In this document: positions 12,001-23,689 of the stretch, in pieces | Position numbering within the stretch: the stretch's first letter is position 1 | Layout: every line of letters starts with the position of its first letter | Source: Bilabrum cf. latius | Lineage: Eukaryota; Bigyra: Bicosoecida; Bigyra; Bicosoecida | Assembly: GCA_965178125.1 (NCBI GenBank) | Contig: OZ237744.1 | Span: forward strand, 1,240,001-1,304,000 | Direction of reading: 5' to 3' | Length of the DNA: 64,000 bases | The notes under the pieces: model-generated | The model's input: only the letters and a program-made list of their open reading frames with translations | Database searches by the model: none | Told to the model about the DNA's origin: nothing | Translations under genes and position numbers: made by a program

Positions 12001-13591
12001 GGAACTGGACAAGCAGTACGAGGATACTGTCGAACGTGGAAAACGTACTAGGCTTGTGATGAGGGACATGGTAGCAACCGAGAAACCGTGGGTGATCCCT
12101 GAAAAGACTTTGCTGGAGGTCCGCTGTGAAGGTTGCCGAGGCACTGACCAGTGCGATCCCATGATGGGAATCTGTCGATGTGGCTGCTTCATGTACTGGG
12201 ATGTAGCCTCTACAGCTTGTCTCCCAGCGGATACCCACCCCGGAGTTCACTTGATGATGCAACAAGACGCTGTTGACAGCCAGCATGGAGCTTGGACTCT
12301 GGAGGCGAAACAAGTCGGCCAAACAGCAACCGCTGCATGCAGTGAGAACACCTGCAACATAGCAGTCGAACTATCGACGTCTGCTGCAAGCGATAAGAAT
12401 CATTTTGCTGCTCTACTTCGCATCGACGCTACAGATTTGCACCATCGCCTAGCAGATCAAACCGCAGGAAGGCGTAGAGGCGCCTGCATTGATGGCGATG
12501 GCATCGCACAAAGTGAAAGTCTCGATGTCTTCGGCACCGATCATGCTGCAACACGTGATATTGCTCCTGAACACCTTGAGCTGGCTGGCAAGGCCTCTGA
12601 TCACGGAGAGAGTTTGGGTAGTGGCTTCATTCGCAAAGGAGAATCGAGAAGCAGCTCTGAGCACAGTGCGAGGGCTGTTGCTGCGTCTGATCGTGGAGAG
12701 AGTTTGGGTAGTGGCTCCATTCGCAGAGGAGAATCGAGAAGCAGCTCTGAGCGCAGTGCGAGGGCTGTTGCTGCGTCTGATCGTGGAGAGAGTTTGGGTA
12801 GTGGCTCCATTCGCAGAGGAGAATCGAGAAGCAGCTCTGAGCGCAGTGCGTGGGCTGTTGAAGCGTCTGATCACGGAGAGAGTCTTGGTAGTGGCTCTAT
12901 TCGCAGAGGAGAATCGAGAAGCAGCTCTGAGAACAGCGCGAGGGCTGTTGCAGCGTCTGATCACGGAGAAAGTCTGGGTAGTAGTGACTCCAGCCGCGGC
13001 ATATGGGCTGCCAGCGCTGATATTGGAAGCAGTAGACAAGCAGAGGATGGCGCTCATGTTGACCCAGGAGTCATTGAATTCAGCCCTGTGTCAATTAACA
13101 CGGGTAGAGTCGAATGTGTCGCATCGGCGGAGCCGGGAGCTCCACCTGCATACATCGAGCTGACAGGTATGTGCATCTAGCAATCAGAAACTGAAAGCAG
13201 ACTGCATGATGTAGATCTATGGCTTGAAGTGCTTGATGGGTGCCCATGGACTTGTGGCAATACGCAGATGGGAGCATTTGCTCGTCTTTCTAGGCGAGTC
13301 CGTCCATGTGGAGCCGAGGTCCAGCAGGAATCCATCAGAATTGGTGCATACAAGGGCGTGTCTGATAGGGGTGGGGGGGCAAGGCAGTCATGCTAGCCCT
13401 TGGTCGAAAGAAGTGCTGAGGAGCCGCTTAGGTGGTTTGTCGGCGCTACCGTGGATGATCCGTCGCTGTACGTGCACTTCCATGCTATCGGTCGCCTCGA
13501 CGGGACCAGTCTTCGAGTAACGACCAGAGTTATAGATCCAGGAAGAGGAGAAGAAGAAGGATCTGGTGGTGGCTGCTGTACCATATCCTAA
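9091..13591 (+). CDS. Secreted subtilisin-like serine protease (peptidase S8 family) with internal 30-residue repeats
   Basis: Two exons, 9091-9226 and 9342-13591, give about 1,461 residues ending at TAA (13589). In-frame TAGs lie at 9950, 9962, 11345, 13178 and 13394. Residues 1-17 form a signal peptide (MQKAAVLCIMTMCIGAS). The S8 catalytic residues are visible: Asp572 in ILDSGVH, His648 in DFHGTS, oxyanion Asn812 in GAAGNN and Ser881 in RGTSFAAP. A long N-terminal region precedes the domain. A Cys-rich module (CEGCRGTDQCDPMMGICRCG) follows, then about 4.5 copies of a Ser/Arg/Glu-rich 30-residue repeat (12593-12990), then a C-terminal domain with paired Cys. The His motif reads HGTS rather than the usual HGTH. 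The likely role is secreted or surface proteolysis. The start is chosen because the signal peptide follows it and the intron phase fits. Confidence 0.85.
12593..12990 (+). repeat. 90-base tandem repeat inside the subtilase
   Basis: Unit starts fall at 12593, 12683, 12773, 12863 and 12953, exactly 90 bases apart, with the fifth partial. Each unit encodes 30 residues containing GESLGSGSIRRGESRSSSE. Units 2 and 3 are almost identical in DNA, so expansion is recent. The period keeps the frame. Confidence 0.95.
13506..13589 (+). repeat. 84-base dispersed repeat, copy B (subtilase C-terminus)
   Basis: This copy matches 6257-6340 at 77 of 84 positions without gaps. It encodes the last codons of the subtilase, ending GGGCCTIS before TAA. 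In copy A the tgctgt of this copy reads tgctaa, giving an earlier stop. Confidence 0.85.
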
Positions 13592-13779
13592 ATCATTCCA
13601 GATCCGATCTTCTATGGATCAATATGATCTGTTCTTAATCCATCTGAAACCGGTACAAATTCGTATAAACACAGTCGCGGCTTCAAGGCAATCGTTTACA
13701 TCCTCCAGGCATTTTCAGCCACGTTACAAACCGGGATGCGCCATCCCTAGGAAGCCCCGGCCTCAGCAGTTGGCTTGCT

Positions 13780-16445
13780 TCAAGTGGCACCCCCGAGTAG
13801 CCTTTGCATGGCGGCTGTTTCGGCCTTCATCTGCGAGATTCGTGCGGTGGTGGAGGAGCGATGATGCTGGATGGAAGAACCTGGCCGCGCGCGGGCGTCA
13901 CAACGAGCTGGTGGCACATGCGGCAGGAGCGTGCCCCACTGGCACTGGCTGGTCAGGCGAAATTGAGCATCCACATGGCGTTCAGCGACCACAGGGAAGG
14001 CACCAGATCCAAAGGGCACGCGGCGCATCGGGTGCAAGCTGCAGGGCAGTGCTGCCACCAGCAGCGGGGAACCCCGCCCGAGGCGCGACTTGCCCGCGCT
14101 CAGCACCGAGCCGCCGGTCGCGCGCCGGATTCAATACCCGAGCTCCCCGCGGCAAACACCGAGGCCGATCGGCTCGAAAATAACAAGCATCACCCCAGAC
14201 TCGGCCAGCGGGACGAGAGAGAGCAGTTGACAGCAGGATAACAAACAGCAAGCACCGGAGGGAGGGGAGGTGAGGGGAGGTGAGCGCCGCGCGACGGAAG
14301 CAAGGGAGGGCAGCAGCACAAGCAGCAAGCAAAAACATGCAAGAGGCTGGCACAATCGGACTCGTACTCACGGCCTTGAGATCGTCGATGGCGCGCTGCG
14401 TCGACACCGCAGACACGCGCGACTCGAGCTCCTGGATGCGGGCCTCGATGTCGCGGCCCTCCGTGTCGGCTCGCCCAGTGTGCTCCAGGGCCGTCCGCAG
14501 CCTCTAGAAGGTCTCTCTGATGCGTGTGAATTGCCTGTAGGCATCTACGTGGCTCTTCTCGTTGCCGCTCTGCGCCACGGCCCTGTACATCTGGTCGTTG
14601 GCCCTGGAGGAGGTCCTCTCGAGCACCACCTGCACCCTCGAGATCTCGCCCTTGACCGACTGCACCTCCCCCACCTTGCGCGCGATCTCCTTCTCCTGCT
14701 GCTGGATCCTCTGCATGATGTCGATCAGCTGCTCCGTGTACCCCGACCGGGTGTGGTCCGCCTTGGGCATGGCCTGGAACTCCTCCTTGAGCCGATCCCG
14801 CTGGGCCTTCTTCTCGCGCACCTCACGTGCCATGTCCAGCATCTCCTCGCTGAGGCCGGTCGCCTTGTCCTCCAGCTCCGCCGCGCGCTTCTTGCGGGCC
14901 GCCCGCGCGGCCTTCAGCTCCCTCACCGCCTCCACCAGCGGGCGCCGGTGCACCTCCCACTGGGCGGCCAGCTGCAGCAGCCGCTCCTCGTCCGCGTCCC
15001 CCGCCGCCTGCAGCTCGGCCAGGTGCTTCTCGCTCTCCGGCAGCATCTGCAGGGCCTTGTTCCTCAGCTTGTACTCCCGCTCCAGCTCCGAGATCCTCTG
15101 CCTGAACTCCCTCAGCTGCGCCATGCCCGTCCGCAGAGTGGCCCTCGCCAGCTCGGCGTCCTTGAGGGCCTCCTTGCCCCGCGCGATGGCCGCCTGCCTC
15201 GCGCGCTCGACGGCCGCCAGCTCGTCCTCTCTCTCCTTCTGCAGAGTCTCCTCGTCCTTCTCCTTGTCCGTCTCCTTGGGCTTCTCGCTGTCCCCCGCCA
15301 GCGGACCACTCGCCACGGCAGCCACCACGTCCGCTGCCGGGCCCGTGGCCTCGTGCTCGTAGTCACCCGCGTGACCGAAGGCAGAGTCCCGCTGCAGCCC
15401 GGCCCTGTCCGAGGCCAGCCGCGCAGCCAGTGCCTCCAGCGACATGGATGCCAGTCCCCGGAAGGCCGGCGCCGCCCCCAGCAGCCGCTGGCCCCCCTCG
15501 AGCCCCGCCCCGGCAGGGCCCAGCGTCCTCGCCGCCACCGCCCTGACCTTGCCCTCGACGGCCCGCCGCAGCTCTGCCTGCGAGCGCGCGCCCGTCTCTG
15601 CCCACAGCGCGGCTCTGTCCCTGTCCCTGCCCCTCCTCTCCGCCGCCCTCTCTAGCGCGCTGGAGAGGAGCACCCGGGGCCCGCAGGCAGAGGCGCGGGA
15701 GGGCAGCGAGCGCGAGTGCTGCTCCAGGTAGGCCGCCGAGGCGCCCGGAGTGCCCGTCGGGGGGGTGGGCGCCGATGGGAGGGCCAGAGGGGCGGTCTGC
15801 AGAGGGGGCGGCAGGGCCGATGTGCGGCCCACAGAGCCGAGGAAGGGGCGGGCCACCCACTGCTGCATGGCGTGGCGGATGCCGCGTCTCAGCAGAGCGC
15901 TCGGCCTGACATCCTCCTCCACCTCATCCTCGGGCTGTGGCAGCGTCTTGACGGCCCAGTGCAGCAGATCCTCCACATCCCGATCGGTTGGGTACAGGAT
16001 TTGCTGGTAGCCGCACTCCTTCCTGTATCCCAGACCCTGCGAGGCGAGTGCAGACAAGCATGGGACCGAAGCGGCTAACTTGCATCGCGGAAGTGTGCTA
16101 TGCTAGCGCGGTCGCATTTCCGGATACGTCTTACGCGGACAGCTTGGCCAATTTTCGCACAATCCTTGTGTCTCTGGCCCACGCTTGGCGACAGCCGGGT
16201 AGAAAACGACGATTTCCCGACGATCTTCAGCGTCTGAGTAACAATAGAGTACAGCACTTCCGGCGTTACTTGTTGAAGGGAATCAACCTTATCAGGCACA
16301 TTGCTGCGGGTAGGACTCAGCGGAATCTCGTAGTATATGTGAGATCTTGCCAGGACTGGTCTATGGCAACAAAGCGATAAACATATTCCACTTACCAGCC
16401 GGCTCGACGCAATGATACTAGGAGAATCTTCTGGGCTTCAGCCAT
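13780..16445 (-). CDS. CCDC22: CCDC22 homologue (CCC/Commander complex subunit)
   Basis: Four exons, 16396-16445, 16135-16303, 14372-16036 and 13780-13830, give about 644 residues ending at TGA. The N-terminus MAEAQKILLVSLRRAG matches the calponin-homology-like NN domain start of CCDC22. LGYRKECGYQQILYPTDRDV matches its conserved GYQ/LYP motif, and the C-terminal half is a long coiled coil with LAAQWEVHRRPL and YTEQLIDIMQRIQQQEKEI as in the family. Length is near the animal protein (about 627). CCDC22 pairs with CCDC93 in the Commander endosomal recycling complex. One in-frame TAG at 14504 (codon 584) is followed by a clear family match, QRLRTALEHTG, so the stop reading would cut the last coiled coil. 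Three of three introns end in CGCAG. Divergent from DDX10. Confidence 0.92.
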
Positions 16446-16962
16446 GGCGATATTAGGCTGGGCTTTCAAGTAAATTAGAGACACAAGATCAGCGCAAGTC
16501 TCATTTTCGCTATTGTAAGGTGCGCATTTGTTGCCGATGTCGGGCGTAGGGTTTGCGGACGTAGGTACCCCTGTCGCATGGTGTGTGTGCAGTTCTGTGT
16601 CGCCAGGCCTTAGTATGGCGTGCATAACTTCCCTGGATGCTTAGCGCGATAGGTGACCTTTCCATCGACGCTAGGATGCCACCTCGGTGGTCGGCACGGG
16701 GGAGCGTGCGTGCTCGTGCGCTATGAATAACCGTTGCGTGTCGAAATGGTGTCTAGTAGAAGCACGAACAAGTCTATGCTCGGATAAAGGATCGGAGACG
16801 AATGCCAGGGAGGGTGATATGGCCGCATGGCTGGTTGCACCAAGTGCAACTGCAACCACTGGTTGCAACCGCCGGTACTTCTCTGACTGAAAGCCCCACA
16901 CATACGCCTCGTCTGCTGGCTTTCTCTACACAGCAGGCATACCCATAGAACAAAACGATATA
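16446..16962. other. Divergent promoter region of CCDC22 and DDX10
   Basis: About 517 bases without a gene I can support. It contains a cluster of inverted TTGCA/TGCAA motifs at 16833-16870, including the perfect palindrome GGTTGCAACC at 16861-16870. Otherwise nothing recognised. Confidence 0.5.
16833..16870. promoter_or_regulatory. Inverted GGTTGCA/TGCAACC motif cluster
   Basis: Within 38 bases the motif GTTGCA or its complement occurs four times, ending in a 10-base palindrome. It lies about 95 bases before the DDX10 ATG. A factor-binding role is inference. Confidence 0.35.
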
Positions 16963-19900
16963 ATGTCTGGAGCTGGGAGGAGATCGTTCGGTGGTGCAGC
17001 CAAGGGAGGCAGGGGTAGGCATGGAAAGGGGACACACGGCAAAGGCAAATCGAAATCGATCGGGAAGGGGAGAATCGCCACGTACAAGCGGGAGCAGTCG
17101 GAAATCGAGGAGCTCAAAGAGAGAATCAAGACTGAATTGCCAGAAGCAGGCTCTCAGGACACGACATCAAAGCTTTTTTCCGACTTGCCATTGTCACGAT
17201 ACACCTTAGGAGGTAAGATATCGCTTATCGTTATACCATACCAAATGTACATTACCATATTCTTTGGATACTCTGTTATCTTCTAAAATCGCCCCGCAGC
17301 ACTGTAGAAGAGCAAGTTTACTGACCTGACTGAAATATAGCGCGCTGCAATTCCTCATGCTCTGGCGGGCCGAGATGTTCTGGGTGCAGCCAAGACTGGC
17401 TCTGGCAAAACGCTGGCATTTCTAGTCCCAGTCCTGGAGCGCCTGTACCACGAGCGCTGGGCCGCTGAAGATGGTCTCGCGGCCCTGGTGATCAGCCCCA
17501 CTCGCGAGCTGGCCATGCAGATCATGCAGGTGCTCCGCCAGGTGGGCGCGGGCCACCGCAGCCTTGCAGCCGGGCTGGTGACCGGTGGCATCAGTTTCTT
17601 GGAGGAGCAGAAGAACATCCGCCGGATGTCCATCCTGGTGGCCACCCCCGGTCGCCTGGTGCAGCACCTCGAGCAGACCCCCGGGTTCGGCCTCGAGGAG
17701 CTCAGGGTGCTGGTCCTGGACGAGGCGGACAGGCTGCTGGACATGGGCTTCAAGGAGAACCTGAACGCCATTCTAGAGGCCACGCCGGGCCCCCCGCAGC
17801 GGCAGACGCTCCTGTTCTCCGCCACGCAGACCCGGAGCGTGCAGCAGCTGGCCCGCCTCTCTCTGACGGCCCCCCAGTTCGTGGCTGTGCACGACAAGGC
17901 AGAGGCGGCCACGCCCAGGCGGCTGGCGCAGGCGTTTGTGGTGTGTCCCCTGGGCGACAAAGTGAACCTTCTCTGGAGCTTCCTCAAGTCGCACCTGCGG
18001 CACAAGACGATCATCTTCGTGTCGAGCTGCAAGCAGGCCAGGTTTTTGTACGAGGCTGTGCGGCGCATGCGACCCGGTGTACCCGTCATGGAGCTGCACG
18101 GGCGCATCCAGCAGCAGAAGCGGGTGGGCATCTACAAGGACTTCTTGGCGAAGAAATCAGCGGCGCTGTTCGCGACGGATGTGGTGGCCCGCGGTTTGGA
18201 CTTTCCCTCCGTGGACTGGGTACTGCAGCTGGACTGCCCCGAGGACGTGGAGGCCTACATCCACAGGGTGGGCAGGACCGCCAGATTCAGGCAGCAGGGG
18301 CACGGGCTGCTGGTGCTGCTGCCCTCGGAGGCGCCTGGCATGGTGCCCAAGCTGAGGGCAAGCAAGATCCCCGTCAAGAAGACGGCCATCAACCCTGACA
18401 GAGCAGTGTCCGTGGTGGGCAAGGTGGCCGCCGAAGTGGCCGCCGATGCGCACCTGAAGCATCTCGCGCAGCGCGCCTTTGCCTCGTACGTGCGCAGCGT
18501 GGTGATCTCGAGCGACAAGGAGGTGTTCAGGGCGGAGGAGCTCTCGCTCGACGAGCTGGCCGCTTCCTACGGGCTCCCCTCTACACCCAAGGTGCGAGTG
18601 CCCAAGTCGGCGCTGGACAGAGAGGCTGTGCGCGCCGAGAAGAACAAGAGCAAGCAGCTGAAGGAGCTGGAGGCGGCCATGGCCAGGGCCAAGGAGGAGA
18701 GGAAGAAGAGGAAGGCAGCCAAGAGAAAGGCGCTGGAGGAAGGGGAAGGGAAAGGGGCTGTGGATGCGGAGGCAGGTGGGCCCGCGAGCGGGGCGGGGGC
18801 AGGGGGAACCATCGACGATGGGGAGGATAGCGCCAGCAGCGACCCGTTCGGCGACTCGGATGAAGACTCCGATGAGCTCAGCTCGGATGAAGAGGACTCG
18901 GATGAGGATGAGGATGAAGAAGAGAAGGAGGAGTGGGCATTCGAGGGCGGTGGCGGCATGGGCGGGGTGGGCGCGGCAGGGTCGGACGGCGAGGAGGCCG
19001 AGGGTTTCCAGGCCCTGGACGACGAGAAGCTGGCGCGATAGGCTGCCTCGACCGGGTATGGTCTGACCAAGCCGCAGGCCATGCGTGCATCGGACCGTGC
19101 TGGAGCTGGGCGCGGGGATGCTGATGATGGCAGCGAAGAGGAAGACGAGGATGCAGTGTTCGTGAAGTCCTCTGGCCTCAGCGAGCTGGCCAGGAAGGCA
19201 CTGGGAGATGACGAGGACGATGACGATGATGAAGACGGGGAGGATGAGGAGGACAAAGACGCAAACGGGGGCAACCATGAAAGGGGTGGTGCAGCAGGGG
19301 AAGCAGTGGCATCGTCCGCCTCTGGTCGGGAAGACAAGCTTCGCAAGCAGCTGCTAGCGGGCGTCTCACTGTCTGGCATGCTGCAGCGGGAGCGCAAGAA
19401 GTTGTTGGCTGCCACCGAGCAGACGATCGAGATGCGGAGGCAGGCAGAGGCCGCTGCGAGGGGAGAGACCAGCATGGGCTTGCGCAGGCTGGCCGTTTAG
19501 GTCGCGGCGGAGGCGGAATCCGGCGAGGGCAGCGGAGACGGCGGCATCGTGAAGGCGGGCGGTGTGGTGGCCACGGAGGCGCCACCCTCTGCGGATGCCC
19601 TCGCGGACCGGCTGTCCTCTTTGTCCTCTCGATTGCACGAGCGGCTGAAGGAGGCGGACGTGGAGGACCGGCGCGCGGCCAAGGAGAGGGTCAAGGCCAA
19701 GCACAGGCGGGAAAAAATGTTGGCCAGGGGAGAACTGCCCTCGGACGATGAGGGCGAGCTGGCCATGGCTCCGAGGCTGCCTGGCGCAGGTTCAGGGGGA
19801 GAGAGCGACGGTGAGGGCGAGGGCGAGGGTGTGGATGACAAAGAAAGTGAGGTTGACTTGGGGGGTATTTCTGGTGGGGTTGCGATGCTGGAGGGCGACG

Positions 19901-20352
19901 AAGAGGAGGGGCATGACGATGAAATAGATAGCGACCAGGATCAAGGTAGTTTTGAGACACGGGTGTCTGGACGAGGCCGCAGTGCTCTTGAAGGCGGTGC
20001 TGATGAGAGTGATGCCGGGCCGCAGTGGGCTGCAAGTAGCCATCGGTCCACTGATGCAGCGGAGGATAGTAGCCCCGCGGTCAGATCGGTGGCTCGTGTG
20101 ACTTCCGGCGGTGAGGGCGCGGGTCTTGAGGATGCGCTAGCGAGCGAGGAGGCGCTCGCCGCGGCGATGATGGAGGCCAAAGCCAAAGCGAAGGGCAAGG
20201 GCAAGGAGAGGAGGCGCAAGGACGGGACAATCCGCCCGCCTAGGAGGGGTCGCAGAGAGGGCAAGGGCAAGGGCGAAAAAAAGAAAAAGAAGAGGAAGCG
20301 CTAGGAGTCTGGAGACGAGCGGGAGAGCAAGAAGAGAAGGACCGATGAATGA
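16963..20352 (+). CDS. DDX10: DEAD-box RNA helicase DDX10/Dbp4 (ribosome biogenesis)
   Basis: Exons 16963-17212 and 17300-20352 give about 1,100 residues ending at TGA. In-frame TAGs lie at 17305, 17338, 19039, 19498 and 20302. Motifs in order: LFSDLPLSRYTL, Q-motif TEI(TAG)RAAIPHAL, AAKTGSGKT, PTRELA, TPGRL, DEAD in VLDEADRLLDMGF, SATQT, ARGLDFP and HRVGRTAR. The DDX10-specific tail SDKEVFRAEELSLDELAASY follows, then an acidic region, then ERLKEAD...KAKHRREK, which matches the far C-terminus of DDX10. This last match lies beyond two TAGs, so all segments are one protein. Dbp4 acts in the nucleolus, releasing U14 snoRNA during 18S rRNA processing. Ending the intron at the TAG of 17338-17340 would break the phase, so that TAG is coding. 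Confidence 0.95.
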
Positions 20353-20447
20353 ACGGCTCAAACTTTGAGCCTCAACCGGCGGCTAGACGTCACAATAAAT
20401 TTAAATTGCCAGTGCGAGATTCGCTATGCATGCACTCTACCAATCAT

Positions 20448-22799
20448 TCACTGCCGCCCACTTGACCCTGCCGGGCTGTTCTGTGTGCCGTCTCCACCTT
20501 CACCCTCGCAGCGTGGATCTCGCCTGCCTGCCGTTGCTGCATCACCCGAGCGTGCCTTGTGATTTCCTGCGGATGCAGACTCTCGTGGTATCTCGTCATC
20601 GTGTCTAGAGCTTGCGTGGGCATGTTCCGGGGCAGCACGGCCGCCCACGTCGCCGCTCTGCCTCCTGGCTGCCTCTTCCCGTGCCAAAGCCCGCCCCTTC
20701 TCACGGAGGCTCGCTACCCCCGAGTCCCTGGCCTTGCGGACCCACTCCCCCATGGACTCTCCTGCTGCCTGCTGCCCACCTCCCTTGCCAGAGCCACCGC
20801 CGACGACTCCTTCTTCCTCCTCTACAGGGGCATCCATGTACTCCCTGGCCCGGCGATACACCCGGCCCAACAGCCCTTTCTGTGCTCTGGCCGATGCCGC
20901 CTCCCGCGCACTCTTTGCAGCCTGCCCCCCTTGTTCCCTGGCCCTCTCTGCTGCTGCCTTCACCCCTTCCGCAGCGTCCTCCGCCAGGCTCTTCGCGTCG
21001 TCCTCGATGAAAGCCCGCCGCAATCGGCTGTACAGCCCACCTGCAGCCTGTCTCACAGCACCCACGTCCACTCGACTCGCTGCCGCTTCCTTGCCCTGCC
21101 GCGCCGCCTATCGCGCCGCCTGCTCCGCCTCATGTTGCAGCTCCTCCCTGACCTTCTCGTCACCCGCAGCCGCCGCCAGCCTCCTGGCCCTGCTGGCCGC
21201 AGCCTCGGCTGCCTTTGCAGCCCCCGCGGTGTCTACCCCCAGCAGGGCCTCGCGAGCAGACCGAAGGGCGTCTGCCAGGCCCCTCGCGAGTCCTCTCGTC
21301 CTCTCCTAGCCCGCCCCCGCCACACCGTGCTCCCTCTCCAGCTGAGACCCACGGGCCCCAGCCGCATCCACTGCGCCTGCCGCCCGGTCGAGCAAGTTAG
21401 TGGCCCAGCCGCGTGCGCCCTCTAGCCGCGCGCGCTGGGCGGCCTCAGATGTGTCCAGTGTTCGCAGGTCAGTGCCCTGCACCTGCCGCAGCACGCCCAT
21501 GGGCCCGCCCTCCCCGGATTGGTCCCTTCTCGAGTCTGCGGCGATGTGTGCCCTGGCCAGCCGCAGCACGTCCTCTTCCAACAGGAAGTCCATCGGCGCC
21601 TGCGCCTCACCACCATCAGCCACGCTGTCACCACCGTGCCCACCGTCCGCTGCAGACACCGTGCTCCTGCCCGCGAGAGGAGACACGGCCCCTGGGCCCA
21701 TGCACGCAAGCTCGGCGTGCGTCTGCCACGAGGCCAGCCCTGCCTCCCCCAGCGAGACACCCGCAGGGGCCTGTATCGACTCAGAGTCCACCGCATCCTC
21801 GCGCCCTGCAGCCCCGCCCACCTCGCCCATGGGACCCCGCGGACGGACGGCCTGCGCCACGGCCAGCATCGCTCGAGCAACGTCTCGACTGCGCCCGTGC
21901 CCGTGCCCGTGCCCGTGCCCGTGCCCGTGCTCGTGCTCCTGGCCTAGCTGCCGCAACCGTCTATCCCTACCTGCCTTGGCGCCTTCACCTACCCTTGTCC
22001 CATTATCCGCTCCCGCCCCCTGGTCCACAGCCTCCAGCGCCACCCGCATGGCCGCCACCTCGGCTGCCAGTGCCCGGAGGTCCTCGGGAGAGTCCCGCAA
22101 ATGGGCCCGCATCTCGGCCTGCTTGGAGGAGCGGTAGCCGCCCAGAAAGGCATCAAGGCACTCGGTGGCGACGTCTATGGCTTGCCGGGCCAGGGCCCCG
22201 GGGTCCTGCCGCCGCATCAGAGTCAGCAGGTCCTCCGCCTGACGAGCAGCTGCTTCGGCGGCGCGCCGAGCAGCAGCCTCGGCTATTTCGACCTGCTCTT
22301 CTCTCGTAAGGCGGCCAGCCTCTGCTTCGGCGAGGGCCTTCGATTCTGCCTCTCTGCGGTACTCTTCTTCGAGACGCCGCTGCATCCTCGCGTTCACGTC
22401 GTCCCGCGTTTCTCCGAACAAGAAAAACAGATCCTCTGCGATTCTGGTGATCAGGAGCGCATAATGCGGGAGCCAAGTAAGGTTTCAAACTAATTTGCTT
22501 GTAACGTCGCATCAAGAACCCACCTCGAAGCACTATTCGCAGGACAGCGAGGCGCCGCTGCGCAAGGACACGCAAAACGTCCGGTTGCACGGCGCGAGCG
22601 ACGCCATTCTTCCATGCTATCCTCCAGAAAGTCTCTGGCGGAGCATTAGCTCCCTTTCTGGCAACATACCTGCGATAGATTCGATTCAATTCAATACGAG
22701 TAGCTGTGCCACGTTTGCCAGCGCAACTAACAGACCGGTGTACGGAAATTGCACTGACTCTGCAAAGCGCGTGCGGGCCCAGCGTGCTAAACCACTCAT
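20448..22799 (-). CDS. Ala/Arg-rich coiled-coil protein, probably mitochondrial
   Basis: Exons 22744-22799, 22524-22669 and 20448-22435 join in phase to about 729 residues ending at TGA; in-frame TAGs lie at 21306 and 21108. The N-terminus MSGLARWARTRFAESVQF is Arg/Ser-rich without acids until Glu14, like a mitochondrial presequence. A segment rich in REAESKALAEAEAGRLTREE predicts a long helix or coiled coil. A His-Gly run (six HG units) at about 21895-21935 could bind metal. The rest is Ala/Arg/Glu-rich, amphipathic and possibly apolipoprotein-like. No domain family is recognised and no function is proposed. Divergent from EMC4 with only 129 bases between starts. The third intron-exon join was fixed by phase: the only acceptor that keeps frame is at 22436. 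Confidence 0.65.
21893..21937 (-). repeat. GCCCGT hexanucleotide repeat encoding His-Gly
   Basis: About six perfect units of gcccgt followed by variants, read on the minus strand as alternating His and Gly codons within the coiled-coil protein. Length polymorphism is likely. Confidence 0.85.
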
Positions 22800-22928
22800 T
22801 CTTAACTGAGCATCTCGACTATTTTGCTATTATAGTGACCTTATTTCGGTATTCTGTGGTATTGAAAAGTTCACTCATCACACAGCTCGCGAGAATCTAC
22901 TGCGGTCTCTTTGCCACTATCTAGAGAT

Positions 22929-23689
22929 ATGAACGGCATGCCGGTGCCGCCTAGAAAGTTCAAAGTTATGTTACACGCCCCCAAGCTCGAAGGCGAGGTG
23001 CAGGAGCTCCAGCCGGAAGGGTATTCAGAGTAGCACACAACCTTGGCGAAGGTAAGAATGAAGAGCCGGCTTGGAACATACCAACAAATGCGGTGCTCAT
23101 GGTTGACTGGAGTCAATATCAATCAGCCAATAGCCGCCGTATCCATCGCAGTACCGGAGCGGCACAGTCCAGCGTGCAATTGCCGGTGCTGCACCTGCCC
23201 AACCGGCCGACGACGGAGAACTCGATCGTAGATCTGCCAGGGCCTGGGGTATTGCGCGAGAGCCTTTTATGCAGTTGTTTTAGCTAGGCCTCATGATGTG
23301 GTTCGCTGGCAATCAATTGACAGTGTGGAGCATCTTCATATTGATACCTGCCTTGCAAACACCTTTCATGCGGCTAATGGCAGTGAACGAAGGTAAGGGG
23401 AAGTGAAAGCTTGAACTCCCAGCTTCGAATCATCTAATATGTACATATTTACGATAGTCTTCGCCTTTGCGTCAACGCAGTGTTCAAGGTAGTGGCCCAC
23501 GAGAAGCTGGACCTCACAGTGCAGAAGGCTGTCTACGTGCTGCTCTGCGTGGCGGGTGTGGCGCTGGCACTGGCCAAGGTGCACTGGCTAGGCCTATTGC
23601 CAGTGACCTCTGCCGACTGGGTTGGCCTCCTGCAGGCGCACGACCCGCTGGAGCACAGTGCCGCTGCCATCCCGGTGCTGGCCGGGTGA
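22929..23689 (+). CDS. EMC4: ER membrane protein complex subunit 4
   Basis: Four exons, 22929-23051, 23152-23248, 23288-23392 and 23481-23689, join in phase to 177 residues (family about 180) ending at TGA. A TAG at 23031 is read Gln. The order RAWG-LMMWFAGNQLTVWSIF-ILIPALQTPFMRLMAV-FKV, then YVLLCVAGVALALAKVHWLGLLP and SADWVGLL, reproduces the EMC4 pattern: the MNLFMMYMAGN-like first membrane helix, the ALMAI/FKMLE link, and GLALAVYK-GLLPT-SDWL at the end. EMC is an ER insertase for tail-anchored and multipass proteins, and EMC4 is one of its membrane subunits. Introns are 100, 39 and 88 bases. The 39-base intron is unusually short but is required to join RAWG to LMMW in frame. Confidence 0.88.

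Noticed and set aside
14270-15655. Plus-strand frame of 461 codons
   Set aside because: Antisense shadow of CCDC22.
17338-17340. Splice acceptor atatag before the helicase core
   Set aside because: It would put the exon out of phase with exon 1 and remove the Q-motif; the acceptor at 17299 (CCCCGCAG) fits both.
17488-20304. Three separate genes (helicase core, acidic protein, basic protein) each ending at TAG
   Set aside because: They share one frame, and the third piece matches the far C-terminus of DDX10; there are no new promoters or starts. They are one gene with sense TAGs.
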